A DNA stretch of 46,995 nucleotides from assembly GCF_030825805.1 (NCBI RefSeq), contig NZ_JAPJPF010000008.1, positions 1 through 46,995 on the forward strand, written 5' to 3'. The DNA comes from Streptococcus sp. Its GTDB lineage: Bacteria > Bacillota > Bacilli > Lactobacillales > Streptococcaceae. The position numbers and the translations under genes were made by a program. Below the pieces are notes generated by a model. That model saw only the letters and a list, made by a program, of their open reading frames with translations, searched no databases and was not told where the DNA came from. This document shows, piece after piece, positions 19,397 to 27,945 of the stretch; within the stretch, counting starts at the first letter, position 1; the number at the start of each line of letters is the position of its first letter.

Positions 19397-19986
19397 GTGA
19401 CTTTTTCACTCCTTAAAATATAATATCCTTTGTCTTTTTTGAGGATTTCACAATTCCCAAAGACTTCCTCCATTTTGGCCTTCGCACTCGGAGCTCCCTG
19501 TTTTTTCTGGATGACAATGGTTAAGTCTCCACCAGGATTCAAATGGTCAAAACTCCCAGAAAGCACTTGATGGACTACCTTTTTCCCAGCCCGAATGGGA
19601 GGATTACTGATAATATGATCAAAACTTCCCTCAACCTGATCATAAACATTGGATTGGAAGATCTTTGCTTCAACTTGATTTAAATCTGCGTTTTTCTGAG
19701 CTAGATCTAAAGCCCGTGTATTAACGTCTACCATAGTCGCATGGATCCCTTGGGCCTTAACCAAAGAGAGACCAAGTGGACCATAGCCGCAACCAACATC
19801 CAAAACCGTCTCTCCTTGCTGGAAGGACAAACAAGATAAGAGGACCTGACTACCAAAGTCGATCATTTTCTTACTAAAAACACCGGCATCCGTCAGAAAT
19901 TTCATCCGCTCTCCTAGAAGAACCACCTGTAACTCGTGGATATCATGTTGAGCATCTGGATGTTCATCATAGTACATTTTACTCAT
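19393..19986 (-). CDS. Class I SAM-dependent methyltransferase, RsmC-like
   Basis: The 197-residue protein has the SAM-binding motif VLDVGCGYGPLGLSL (~70-84) and the catalytic NPPIRAGK (N-P-P-[IYF]) motif of N-methyltransferases acting on guanine or adenine. It resembles the C-terminal half of 16S rRNA m2G methyltransferase RsmC and the YbxB family. It heads the nucleoside salvage operon, a conserved streptococcal arrangement. RNA substrate is inferred. Confidence 0.85.
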   Translation of the reverse strand: MSKMYYDEHPDAQHDIHELQVVLLGERMKFLTDAGVFSKKMIDFGSQVLLSCLSFQQGETVLDVGCGYGPLGLSLVKAQGIHATMVDVNTRALDLAQKNADLNQVEAKIFQSNVYDQVEGSFDHIISNPPIRAGKKVVHQVLSGSFDHLNPGGDLTIVIQKKQGAPSAKAKMEEVFGNCEILKKDKGYYILRSEKVT

Positions 19987-19992
19987 ATTAGC

Positions 19993-20021
19993 ATTATAGC
20001 ATAATTTAACCTATTTTTAAA
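19993..20021 (-). promoter_or_regulatory. Promoter of the nucleoside salvage operon
   Basis: On the minus strand TTTAAA, a 17-nt spacer, and TGC-TATAAT (an extended -10) lie just upstream of the methyltransferase start. The gap to the coaA gene is only about 100 nt, so the two promoters sit back to back. Confidence 0.6.
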
Positions 20022-20024
20022 TCG

Positions 20025-20053
20025 TTTACAGAAGATCTCAAAACTGATATACT
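20025..20053 (+). promoter_or_regulatory. coaA promoter
   Basis: TTTACA (20025-20030) and TATACT (20048-20053) are spaced by 17 nt, with TG at the extended -10 position. A transcript would begin near 20060. That makes the ATG at 20064 nearly leaderless and supports the ATG at 20082. Confidence 0.65.
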
Positions 20054-20081
20054 AAAGGTCACTATGGAGGAAAGGCTTGCA

Positions 20082-21002
20082 ATGGATAAAGAATTTCTAC
20101 ACTTCGAAAAGATCAATCGACAAACTTGGCAAAATCTCCACCGGAAATCAACCCCTCCTCTATCTGAAGAGGAATTGAATTCAATCAAGAGTTTTAATGA
20201 CCTCATTAGCTTACAAGATGTAACCGATATTTATTTACCCCTGACACACTTAATTCAAATCTACAAAAAAGCGAAAGAGGATTTAGCTTTCTCAAAAGGC
20301 ATTTTTCTCCAACAGGAAAGTAAAAAACAGCCTTTTATGATTGGAATTTCAGGGTCTGTGGCTGTCGGCAAATCAACGACTAGTCGTCTCCTTCAAATCC
20401 TTCTTTCTCGGACCTTTTCAGATTCTACTGTTGAATTGGTGACCACCGATGGTTTCTTGTATCCCAACGCCACCTTGATTGAACAAAACATTCTCAATCG
20501 CAAGGGCTTCCCTGAAAGTTATGATATGGAGCTCCTTTTGGATTTCCTCAACCAACTCAAAAATGGTCAAAGCTATCAAATCCCCGTCTATTCTCACGAG
20601 ATTTATGATATCGTCCCTGACCAGAAGCAAACCATCCAAGCTGCGGACTTCATTATCGTGGAAGGGATCAATGTCTTTCAGAATCCACAAAACGATCGTC
20701 TCTATATGACAGACTTCTTTGACTTTTCCATCTATGTGGATGCTGAGGTTGCCAATATTGAATCCTGGTATATCGATCGCTTTAAAAAGTTGTTAGACCG
20801 TGCGAAAGATGACCCAAGCAACTACTACCACCACTTTACTAAGCAACCTGAAGAAGAAGTCCTCGCCTTCGCTCATCAGGTATGGGAGTCGATCAACCTC
20901 TTAAATCTCAAAGACTATATCGAGCCCACCCGGAACCGAGCCGAACTGATCCTGCACAAATCTGCTAACCATGAGATTGACGAAATCTATCTCAAGAGAT
21001 AG
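20082..21002 (+). CDS. coaA: Type I pantothenate kinase
   Basis: The start at 20082 ([16 protein letters not shown]) is chosen because GGAGGAAAGG lies upstream of it; an in-frame ATG at 20064 precedes that site. The 306-residue kinase phosphorylates pantothenate, the first committed step of coenzyme A synthesis. The P-loop is [12 protein letters not shown] (~91-102). Other conserved blocks are [19 protein letters not shown] and VEGINVFQ. Length and sequence match the prokaryotic type I (CoaA) enzymes of streptococci. Confidence 0.95.
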   Translation: MDKEFLHFEKINRQTWQNLHRKSTPPLSEEELNSIKSFNDLISLQDVTDIYLPLTHLIQIYKKAKEDLAFSKGIFLQQESKKQPFMIGISGSVAVGKSTTSRLLQILLSRTFSDSTVELVTTDGFLYPNATLIEQNILNRKGFPESYDMELLLDFLNQLKNGQSYQIPVYSHEIYDIVPDQKQTIQAADFIIVEGINVFQNPQNDRLYMTDFFDFSIYVDAEVANIESWYIDRFKKLLDRAKDDPSNYYHHFTKQPEEEVLAFAHQVWESINLLNLKDYIEPTRNRAELILHKSANHEIDEIYLKR

Positions 21003-21062
21003 TGAGATATGAAGCAAAACAATCCTAGAAAAATAAGGATTCGAAGAAAAATTAGTTTGGGC

Positions 21063-21091
21063 TTGTCAAAAGAAAAGTTTTCAGATATAAT
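21063..21091 (+). promoter_or_regulatory. rpsT promoter
   Basis: TTGTCA and TATAAT with an exact 17-nt spacer lie 34 nt before the rpsT start. This near-consensus promoter is fitting for a ribosomal protein gene. Confidence 0.75.
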
Positions 21092-21124
21092 AAGAGAGTT
21101 AGAATATCATTGGAGGTGAAATAA

Positions 21125-21358
21125 TTGGCAAACATTAAATCAGCTATCAAACGCGCTGAATTGAACGTTAAACAAAACGAAAAAAACTCAGCTCAAAAAT
21201 CAGCTATGCGTACTGCAATCAAAGCTTTTGAAGCAAACCCATCTGAAGAACTTTACCGCGCTGCTAGCTCAGCTATCGATAAAGCAGAAACTAAAGGTTT
21301 GATCCACAAAAACAAAGCTAGCCGTGATAAAGCACGTCTTGCAGCAAAACTTGGCTAA
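21125..21358 (+). CDS. rpsT: Ribosomal protein S20, TTG start
   Basis: The 77-residue protein ([20 protein letters not shown] after the initiator) is basic and helical, matching S20 over its length. S20 binds the 5' and 3' minor domains of 16S rRNA. The start codon is TTG at 21125-21127, with a very strong Shine-Dalgarno GGAGGTG 5-6 nt upstream; no ATG is available. Escherichia coli rpsT also starts with UUG, where it is linked to autogenous control. It stands alone with its own promoter and terminator. Confidence 0.95.
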   Translation: MANIKSAIKRAELNVKQNEKNSAQKSAMRTAIKAFEANPSEELYRAASSAIDKAETKGLIHKNKASRDKARLAAKLG

Positions 21359-21375
21359 TCAAGCATTGCATACAA

Positions 21376-21400
21376 AATGAGCTCCTCGGAGCTTTTTTTG
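21376..21400 (+). terminator. rpsT terminator
   Basis: AGCTCC pairs with GGAGCT around a 2-nt spacer (likely a 4-nt loop in practice) and is followed by seven T residues. It lies directly after rpsT and before the next gene's ribosome binding site. Confidence 0.85.
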
Positions 21401-21423
21401 TTGCTTCCAAATGAGGAGAAGAC

Positions 21424-21954
21424 ATGAAAATTATGATTATCGGCTATTCAGGATCTGGTAAGTCAAATTTGGCTGAAAACCTAGCCCGCTACTACTCCAT
21501 TCCCAAGCTCCACATGGACACCCTTCAATTTCAACCGGGTTGGATAGACAGTGACCGGGATTGGATGGAGCAAGAAATGAAACAGTTTCTCAGCGAGCAT
21601 AGAGACTGGGTTATTGATGGCAATTACTCTTGGTGCTGCTATGAGGAGAGAATGGAGCAAGCCGACCAGATTATCTTTCTCAACTTCTCTCGTTGGAACT
21701 GCCTCTATAGAGGATGGAAACGATACTGCCATTATAAAGGCCGTGTCCGTGAGAGTATGGCAGCAGGATGCCCTGAACGCTTTGACTGGGAATTCATCCG
21801 TTGGATTCTCTGGGATGGACGAACAAAAACTGCCAGAGAAAGGTATCAAAACATCCACTCCACCTACCCAAAAAAATTCATCTCTCTCAAGAACCAAAAG
21901 GAACTGGACCGTTTCCTGGATAAAGTAAAAAATGATCTACTGGAATCGAAGTAA
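21424..21954 (+). CDS. P-loop kinase-like protein (FlaR/topology-modulation family)
   Basis: This 176-residue protein starts with MKIMIIGYSGSGKSNLAENLA, a Walker A P-loop. KLHMDTLQFQPGW and WVIDGNYS follow, both features of the adenylate-kinase-like family annotated as DNA topology modulation protein FlaR. The biochemical function of these proteins is not firmly established; the fold suggests a small-molecule kinase. The start is supported by GAGGAGAAGAC. The terminator overlaps its last codons, so the gene probably ends its own transcript there. Confidence 0.8.
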   Translation: MKIMIIGYSGSGKSNLAENLARYYSIPKLHMDTLQFQPGWIDSDRDWMEQEMKQFLSEHRDWVIDGNYSWCCYEERMEQADQIIFLNFSRWNCLYRGWKRYCHYKGRVRESMAAGCPERFDWEFIRWILWDGRTKTARERYQNIHSTYPKKFISLKNQKELDRFLDKVKNDLLESK

Positions 21955-21980
21955 ACACTCGATCTAGTAGATCATTTTTC
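21927..21980. terminator. Bidirectional terminator overlapping the end of the P-loop gene
   Basis: AAAATGATCTACT inside the 3' coding end pairs with AGTAGATCATTTTT (21966-21979) across the stop codon. The flanking A and T runs suit both the + strand gene and the converging tetR-type gene. Confidence 0.75.
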
Positions 21981-22559
21981 TTATTTTCTTTTCTTTTGAG
22001 GAAACAAGGGAAGTCCTAAAGAAGCCATCTTCTCCGCCGGCACCTTCATGCCATCCTTAATCCACTTGGCTAGGACAGAGACAATGGCTGAGCTGAGGAA
22101 GGAATTCAAATAGCTAGCTGGTCCTTGTGAGGATTTCTGACTTTTACTCCTCTTTTCCAGAAATTCATAAACGGCCTTGGTAAGCAGTTTCTCAAAATTA
22201 TAATCGACGGCCAAGCTGATAATACGGGCTTCCTTCTTAGCCTCTTTAAAGAGATAGACCCAAATCTGGTACAAATCGGTCTTAAAATTGTAGCCTTCCA
22301 AAGACTTGGTAATCTTCGAAACAGTTGATTGGAAGATGGATTCGAGCAATTCTTCTTTTGACTCATAATTTCGGTAAAAAGCTGCACGAGAAACGCCTGC
22401 TCTCTCCACCAATTCTGAAATGGTAATCTTTTTCAAGTCCTTTTTATCCAACAACTGAAGCAGGGAAATCTCCAAGGATTCCCGTGTGATGGCATTGCTT
22501 TCTTGATTGGATCGCTTTAGGTTCGCTAAGGATTTTTCGAATATCTTTCTTTCTGCCAT
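21981..22559 (-). CDS. TetR/AcrR family transcriptional regulator
   Basis: The 192-residue protein has an N-terminal helix-turn-helix of the TetR type (LLDKKDLKKITISELVERAGVSRAAFYRNYESKEELLE, located ~33-70). The C-terminal ligand-binding region is divergent. It is divergent to the DegV gene with about 125 nt between start codons, so it may control itself and that gene. The ligand is unknown. The protein ends in a basic FPQKKRK tail. Confidence 0.88.
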   Translation of the reverse strand: MAERKIFEKSLANLKRSNQESNAITRESLEISLLQLLDKKDLKKITISELVERAGVSRAAFYRNYESKEELLESIFQSTVSKITKSLEGYNFKTDLYQIWVYLFKEAKKEARIISLAVDYNFEKLLTKAVYEFLEKRSKSQKSSQGPASYLNSFLSSAIVSVLAKWIKDGMKVPAEKMASLGLPLFPQKKRK

Positions 22560-22598
22560 AACACTTACTTTCTATCTGTATCATCTGAATGTATCTGC

Positions 22599-22627
22599 TT
22601 TCAGAGAATGCAACTTCATGATATAAT
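22599..22627 (+). promoter_or_regulatory. degV-family gene promoter
   Basis: TTTCAG and TGA-TATAAT (extended -10) are spaced by 17 nt, about 60 nt before the DegV start. The overlapping region upstream of the TetR gene contains the direct repeat TGTATC-x8-GTATCTG (about 22577-22596), which might be part of an operator. Confidence 0.5.
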
Positions 22628-22686
22628 TGTAAAAAAAGACTAACTACTTGTCAATGTACAATTTTTTACATTTTGAGGTAATAAAA

Positions 22687-23529
22687 ATGAAATGGAAAAT
22701 TATTGCAGATTCTGGCTGTGATTATCGTACTTATGAAAGTGTTGCACCAGATACTAGCTTTGTTTCAGTTCCCCTTACCATCCAGATTGGTGAGACCATC
22801 TATACAGACGACGCCAAGCTTGATACAGATAAAATGATGGAAGATATGTATGCGACTACTACTGCTTCCAAATCAGCTTGTCCTAGTCCTGATGACTATA
22901 TGAAGGCCTTCGAGGGTGCTGATAATATCATCGTTGTTACCATCACTGGTACTTTGTCTGGAAGCCACAATAGTGCTCAGGTCGCAAAAAAACTTTATCT
23001 AGAAGACCATCCTGCAAGCAATATCCATGTGATCGATAGTTTATCAGCTGGTGGTGAAGTGGACCTCCTCGTCCGCAAACTCCATCAACTCATCGCTCAA
23101 GACCTTGACTTTGATCAAGTGGTCGAAGTCATCACTAAATACCAAGAAAAAACCAAACTGATTTTTGTACTGGCTAAGGTCGATAATTTGGTTAAAAATG
23201 GTCGACTTAATAAAATTATCGGAACGGTTGTCGGCCTCTTAAACATCCGTATGGTCGGCCAAGCCAGCGATACCGGAACCCTTGAACTCCTTCATAAAGC
23301 CCGTGGCCAAAAGAAAGCTATTTCCACTACTTTTGAAGAAATGCTCAAAGCCGGCTATAAAGGTGGACACATCACCATCGCTCACCGCCGCAACGATAAA
23401 TTCGTAGAACAACTCTCTGCCTTGGTCCATGAAAAATTCGCCAATGCGGATATCGAAGTTCTTCCGACCTCTGGCCTCTGTAGCTTCTATGCTGAAGAAG
23501 GTGGCCTCTTAATCGGCTATGAAATTTAA
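22687..23529 (+). CDS. DegV family fatty-acid-binding protein
   Basis: The start is placed at 22687 (MKWKIIADSGCDYRTYES), where GAGG lies 8 nt upstream; the frame extends further without a ribosome binding site. The 280-residue protein shows the DegV/FakB pattern: DSGCD near the N-terminus, TITGTLSGSHNSAQVA (~88-103) contacting the fatty acid carboxylate, and a C-terminal HRRND/GLCSFYAEEGGLLIGY block. FakB proteins present fatty acids to the kinase FakA for phospholipid synthesis. Streptococci have several paralogues, and which one this is cannot be told. Confidence 0.88.
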   Translation: MKWKIIADSGCDYRTYESVAPDTSFVSVPLTIQIGETIYTDDAKLDTDKMMEDMYATTTASKSACPSPDDYMKAFEGADNIIVVTITGTLSGSHNSAQVAKKLYLEDHPASNIHVIDSLSAGGEVDLLVRKLHQLIAQDLDFDQVVEVITKYQEKTKLIFVLAKVDNLVKNGRLNKIIGTVVGLLNIRMVGQASDTGTLELLHKARGQKKAISTTFEEMLKAGYKGGHITIAHRRNDKFVEQLSALVHEKFANADIEVLPTSGLCSFYAEEGGLLIGYEI

Positions 23530-23544
23530 CAACAAACTATAAAA

Positions 23545-23719
23545 GAGGCTGGGACAAAAGTCCTAGCCTCTCAATTATCTTTAGATTATCGAGCAAGACG
23601 CAGTGGTTGAGTGGGCTCTACTACGCTGATTTCATCAGCTTTTACAGCCCTACTCAACTGTGCGGAGGTGGGACGACGAAATCGAATTCTAACGAATTAC
23701 CGATTTCTGTCCCACTCTC
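23545..23719 (+). repeat. Dispersed 175-bp repeat with terminal inverted repeats, copy 1
   Basis: The element starts GAGGCTGGGACA and ends TGTCCCACTCTC, an imperfect terminal inverted repeat. Its 5' end alone forms a hairpin (GAGGCTGGGAC-aaaa-GTCCTAGCCTC). The centre forms another (GTTGAGTGGGCT with AGCCCTACTCAAC around GCTGA/TCAGC). No transposase is coded. It follows the DegV stop by 15 nt. It is about 90 percent identical to copy 2 (32989-33162) and shares its start with the partial copy at 46951. It has the form of a MITE-like streptococcal intergenic element. Confidence 0.8.
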
Positions 23720-23730
23720 TTTTACCATAG

Positions 23731-23768
23731 AGATTCCCTCCGGTCAGGACCAGAGGGATTTTTTTTTA
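23731..23768 (+). terminator. Terminator after the DegV gene and repeat
   Basis: TCCCTCCGGTC pairs with GACCAGAGGGA (one mismatch) across a short loop and is followed by nine T residues on the + strand. It separates the DegV transcript from the converging ABC exporter genes. Confidence 0.8.
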
Positions 23769-25412
23769 TTCACCAATCTCTTGGTTAAATTTATAAAAAG
23801 TACGTTTATAGATAGAAACAGTTGCAAGAGCTCCTATAGCTGCAATGAGAAGATAAATCACACTAGCAATCAAGGTGGTGAAGGCCACAGCGGATAAATA
23901 GAAAGCAAAACCTATCAGAATCAGCATAACGATAATAAAGATAAAGATCAATAATCCTCTCAGGGCAGCATTTCCTCTATTACGGTTCATCAGATCCGTT
24001 ACAGTCGACCAGTTGGTCGTTAAGAGCTTGTAGTCACGTCTAAAAGCGATCACACTCAAACTCAAACTGGTCAAAAACCAAATCAAAAGCATGGCTAGAA
24101 GGGAGAAGGGATGGACCCCAAAGTAGCAAGATACCCCTACTAAGAGCACGATCGGCAAAGCAGACTGGACCGAAAAGAGGATCCAAAATTTCTTCAAACA
24201 ATAGCGTTTAAAGTCAATCGGAAGGGCACGAAGATATGCGAAATTTTCCCGCTCCAATGAGATCCCAATACTGGTCAAGCTTTCCACAGAGTTGAAGATT
24301 CCAATCATAAAAGCAATCAGCGATAAAGGAAGCAGGTATTGGGGCGTGAGGTAGTTTTCAATTTGGAGGGAAGCTCGCGATGCTCCTAAAAACAAGCCAA
24401 ATGTGAACAGATAAGGGAAAATTGCCATCATGAAGATAACCTGCGTCAGCAAGGTACCATCACTCAGAAGCCGTTTATGGTAGGAAACGGTAAAGCGATG
24501 AAAGGCCTTCTGATCTCCTAGCTTCATCTGACTGACCCGCTCCTTGACCGCATGGCTAGAAGAAACCTCAAGGGCAGCATCATAGAAATGAGGCAAGACC
24601 TGACTTTTTACCAGCCAAAGGAGGACTGCTAGAACCAATACCCAAGCCAACATCCCAAGTAGAGCTCCTGAATCCAAAGGATTCAAGATAAAGGTATGGA
24701 AGACCTCTATCGGAGGAAAAATGCTGGGTTGAGTGACCAGATCACCAGCTACCGAGTGCTCTGACTGGAGCTTATTGATATAGAGATAGGCTCCAATGGA
24801 AATGAGACTACTCAATCCAATGATGAGGTTAGACACCAAACTCGTGTGTTTCTTAAAGACAGCTGATTTGGTAATCAGATGGGATAAGAACAAGGTGCCT
24901 AAAAAGAGGATGGAGAGGAGAATCAAGGCGCAAAGAAGGCCAAGAAGGAGCCCCACCAAAACATTTCCCCCTGCTTGAATAGGAAGAATGATGAAATAAC
25001 TCAGCATTGGAAGCAAGGCCATCAGGAGCACTAAGATGACCGAAATACTCTTTCCTGCAATCACTTCTGCATCCGAAAAGGCATAGGGACGGTAAAATTG
25101 TAAATCCTTGCTTTCGTAAAAGACATTGTAAAAACTCATCAAGCCTTGGGATATAGCCAAGAGCGCAAAGAGCGTAATCATATTGACAAAGGGACCAGGG
25201 CTAGAGACAAAATCATTGGCACTAGAAAGTATCCCAAAAAGGAAGAGATAAAGGAGACCGATAAATATATAGGTCCGAATGGACTGGGCGGAAACATTGA
25301 CTTTCCTAGTCGGATCCTTTTCCTGCTTCTTTCTAAATTTCGCTAATTGGGCAGGCTGAGTAGCGTAGATAATGTTGACGTCCACTAGGCGACGAACCAT
25401 TTTAAGACGCAT
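23766..25412 (-). CDS. ABC exporter membrane subunit
   Basis: The 548-residue hydrophobic protein has about twelve predicted membrane segments. It starts with a cytoplasmic stretch of ~40 residues (MRLKMVRRLVDVNIIYATQPAQLAKFRKKQ is located there) and resembles the large streptococcal ABC-2-like permeases annotated as putative ABC exporter. It overlaps the ATPase gene by 11 nt. The transported substrate is not evident. Resistance, lipid or peptide export are possibilities that sequence alone does not resolve. Confidence 0.8.
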   Translation of the reverse strand: MRLKMVRRLVDVNIIYATQPAQLAKFRKKQEKDPTRKVNVSAQSIRTYIFIGLLYLFLFGILSSANDFVSSPGPFVNMITLFALLAISQGLMSFYNVFYESKDLQFYRPYAFSDAEVIAGKSISVILVLLMALLPMLSYFIILPIQAGGNVLVGLLLGLLCALILLSILFLGTLFLSHLITKSAVFKKHTSLVSNLIIGLSSLISIGAYLYINKLQSEHSVAGDLVTQPSIFPPIEVFHTFILNPLDSGALLGMLAWVLVLAVLLWLVKSQVLPHFYDAALEVSSSHAVKERVSQMKLGDQKAFHRFTVSYHKRLLSDGTLLTQVIFMMAIFPYLFTFGLFLGASRASLQIENYLTPQYLLPLSLIAFMIGIFNSVESLTSIGISLERENFAYLRALPIDFKRYCLKKFWILFSVQSALPIVLLVGVSCYFGVHPFSLLAMLLIWFLTSLSLSVIAFRRDYKLLTTNWSTVTDLMNRNRGNAALRGLLIFIFIIVMLILIGFAFYLSAVAFTTLIASVIYLLIAAIGALATVSIYKRTFYKFNQEIGE

Positions 25413-26145
25413 CTGGACTCACCTCTTCTCTTCGACCGGCCAGTCCAAGATAAATGGACTCTAGGCTTTGTTCTGGGTGTTGTCCCTTTAATTCCTCGAT
25501 AGTTCCATAAAAGATGAGGTTCCCCTTCTTCAGGATGGCAATCTTATCACAGAGCTGTTCTGCTACTTCGAGGACATGGGTAGAGAAGATAACAGTGTTG
25601 CCCTTATCCGCATGCTCCCGCATCATCTGCTTCAGATCGTAAGAGGCTTGGGGATCCAAACCAGTCATGGGCTCATCTAGAACCCAGATGTCTGGATCAG
25701 ATAGAAGAGCCCCGATGACAAAGACCTTCTGGCGCATCCCATGAGAGAAAGACTCAATGACCTCATAACGATGACTAGCAAAGTCAAACAGATGTAGCAA
25801 ATGCTCCAAGCGGTCATCACATTCCTGCTGGCTCATATCATAAGAAGTAGCGACCAACTCCCAAAATTCATTGGCCGTCAATCGAAGGAAGAGATCTGGC
25901 GAATCGGCTACGTAGCCAATTTTCTTCTTTATTTCTAAGCGATTGCTATAGAGCTCCTTCCCATCTACTAGGATTCTACCAGTCGTCGGGGTGATGACAC
26001 TGACCAGGCTCTTAATGGTCGTTGATTTTCCGGCTCCATTATGGCCGATCAAACCGACAATTTGCCCATCTTCAATGGTTAAGTTCAAATGGTTCAATGC
26101 CAGTTGACCATCGTAATCCTTGGTGACTCCTTGAAATTCAATCAT
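25402..26145 (-). CDS. ABC exporter ATPase
   Basis: This 247-residue single-domain ATPase has Walker A GHNGAGKSTT (~34-43), a variant signature FSHGMRQKV, Walker B DIWVLDEPMTGLD and H-loop FSTHVLE. The class (CcmA/DRA-like) pairs with ABC-2 exporters. It is translationally coupled to the 548-residue permease that follows. The two form a dimer-of-dimers exporter by inference. Confidence 0.9.
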   Translation of the reverse strand: MIEFQGVTKDYDGQLALNHLNLTIEDGQIVGLIGHNGAGKSTTIKSLVSVITPTTGRILVDGKELYSNRLEIKKKIGYVADSPDLFLRLTANEFWELVATSYDMSQQECDDRLEHLLHLFDFASHRYEVIESFSHGMRQKVFVIGALLSDPDIWVLDEPMTGLDPQASYDLKQMMREHADKGNTVIFSTHVLEVAEQLCDKIAILKKGNLIFYGTIEELKGQHPEQSLESIYLGLAGRREEVSPDAS

Positions 26146-26250
26146 AGATTCTCCTTCTCCTATTCCATTTCCCTAATGAAAGAAAGTGGTTACTTATTTT
26201 GCCTATATTTTAGTCCTCTTTTCCTCATTTGTCAATGGAAAACTTAAGTA

Positions 26251-27879
26251 TTAAAGCAATTCCTCAAAACGGTAGAGAAGGCCAAATAGATAGTTAGGGA
26301 TGGTCTCCAGGAGATCCTCCCTATAGACCCGCTCCCCTCGTTGATGGAGCTCCTTGCCCCAAGGTCCTAAATTGACCGCCGGCACTTGGATCTGGGCAAT
26401 TTTTTCCAGATCCAACTCGTAGACTTGAGAAGGGGTCGCCAAACTATCCAAGACGACCTGATAGCTTGCTAGGTCTCTCTCCAAGGCACAATAACTGGTG
26501 TCACAAATGCCCATGAAGTATTCCTCCACCTTTAGGCTCAGGCCGCGTTTTCCTAAATAGTGGCGGTAATCATCCACCAGGGTGCCAATTTTGAGACTGG
26601 TGTTTGGTAAAGAACGACAGTTCATGGATGGGTAATAGGGTGGTGCAAAGCCAATGACAACCAATGGAGTCTTCTCCGCTAGGAAGTCTAAGTAAGCTTG
26701 GATCTGCTGGATGGCAATGGCCTGATAGCTGACTCCAGCTAAGAAAGCTTGGTAGGCCCTTTGCTCACATTGCTCTTGGAAGCTTGAAAAGCCTTCCTTC
26801 TTTTGGCAACGATCCAGCAATTCTTGATAGCTGATCACCCATGGCTGAGCTATCACATGTTCTTGTCCTGCTTGGTCCTGGAGGGACAGGTATTTGACAT
26901 AAAACTCATCAACCGCTTCCTGGCTCAACTCCTTGATGCGTTGCAGCAATTCTTGTGGAGTCTTTTTCAGATGCAGCACACTGAAATAGCCAGCAGCATA
27001 GAGGACCGTCGATACATCATACTGGTCCTTCAAATCTCGCAGATAAGACCAAGAAGGAAGAGGAGACTGCTCTCCCAGCGCTTGGTCGGATAGGTCCGGA
27101 TGGAGATCCAATTTCGAAGCGACTGCTATTAGGAGAGAGAGGGCGTTGATTCCTTTAAGAGGCTCCTTCATATGGGATAAGACCCCCTGGGCCACGACGA
27201 CTGGCATGAGCTTGCCGACAGTACCGATGTGCAGGACCTTCTCCTTATCACTAGTGGCTTCAAAGGGTTCTGAATCGACCGCTAAGACATAGTCCAAGTC
27301 AAACTCATCTTTTAACTGACAGAGCAAACTTAATGCTCCTCTCATCCCACGTGAATAGGACTCCTCATCTCCCACAGATAGGTAAAGGAGGTTGACCTGA
27401 CCCCCTTCTGGATCGGAGGCGTAGGCTTCTAAGACACCCAGTTGGAGCGCTAAAGCCGCCTTCATGTCACAAGAACCTCGTCCAAATTGCCATTGGCCAG
27501 AATCTAGGTCCTCCTGCATTTCTGATCGAAAATCAATGCCCTTCAAGGCTTGAACCAGTGCCTCGGAATCCAAAGCTATAGGGGCTAGGGGACCGTAATC
27601 TTCTAAATCTACCGTATCGTGGTGGTGAAAAAGGATCACTGTCTTTTTCTTGCCCTTATCGACCAAGGCCCAATTGACACTGCGATGAAGATGGTCATTG
27701 GGAAGAGGGTAGAGACCAAAGTGCTGGGGGTGACTCTTGAAATATGGAATAGACCCAATTCGTTGGTCTAGATAGTCTTCTATCTCCCTTTCTGTCTCGG
27801 TATTAGTAAAGCTCGGTATGGACATTGCCTCTTGAAAAATGGTGGCAATTTGTTCTTGGAAATGTTCTATGGATCTCAA
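26251..27879 (-). CDS. RocB-like M20 family metallopeptidase
   Basis: The best start is TTG at 27879-27877 behind AGAAGGAGGCTTTCA, giving 542 residues (MRSIEHFQEQIATIFQ); the frame also opens at a GTG further up without a ribosome binding site. Peptidase M20 motifs are visible: FHHHDTVDLEDYG (metal His and Asp), GRGSCDMKAALALQ (bridging Asp) and VGDEESYSRG (catalytic Glu). The family is annotated as arginine-utilisation protein RocB, whose exact reaction is not settled. It lies 66 nt after a surface dipeptidyl peptidase gene with no clear terminator between, so cotranscription and a role in peptide use are inferred. Confidence 0.82.
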   Translation of the reverse strand: MRSIEHFQEQIATIFQEAMSIPSFTNTETEREIEDYLDQRIGSIPYFKSHPQHFGLYPLPNDHLHRSVNWALVDKGKKKTVILFHHHDTVDLEDYGPLAPIALDSEALVQALKGIDFRSEMQEDLDSGQWQFGRGSCDMKAALALQLGVLEAYASDPEGGQVNLLYLSVGDEESYSRGMRGALSLLCQLKDEFDLDYVLAVDSEPFEATSDKEKVLHIGTVGKLMPVVVAQGVLSHMKEPLKGINALSLLIAVASKLDLHPDLSDQALGEQSPLPSWSYLRDLKDQYDVSTVLYAAGYFSVLHLKKTPQELLQRIKELSQEAVDEFYVKYLSLQDQAGQEHVIAQPWVISYQELLDRCQKKEGFSSFQEQCEQRAYQAFLAGVSYQAIAIQQIQAYLDFLAEKTPLVVIGFAPPYYPSMNCRSLPNTSLKIGTLVDDYRHYLGKRGLSLKVEEYFMGICDTSYCALERDLASYQVVLDSLATPSQVYELDLEKIAQIQVPAVNLGPWGKELHQRGERVYREDLLETIPNYLFGLLYRFEELL

Positions 27880-27945
27880 TGAAAGCCTCCTTCTGATGGA
27901 CTGGATCCTTTGGTATGCTATCACCCTTGGGCGATCAGTCTGGTA

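Noticed and set aside
20064..20081. Upstream ATG for coaA
   Set aside because: The Shine-Dalgarno lies downstream of it and the promoter -10 ends only 10 nt before, so the ATG at 20082 is preferred.
23607..23897. 96-codon + strand frame across the repeat
   Set aside because: It runs through the noncoding repeat, a terminator and the end of the ABC permease gene on the other strand, with no ribosome binding site.
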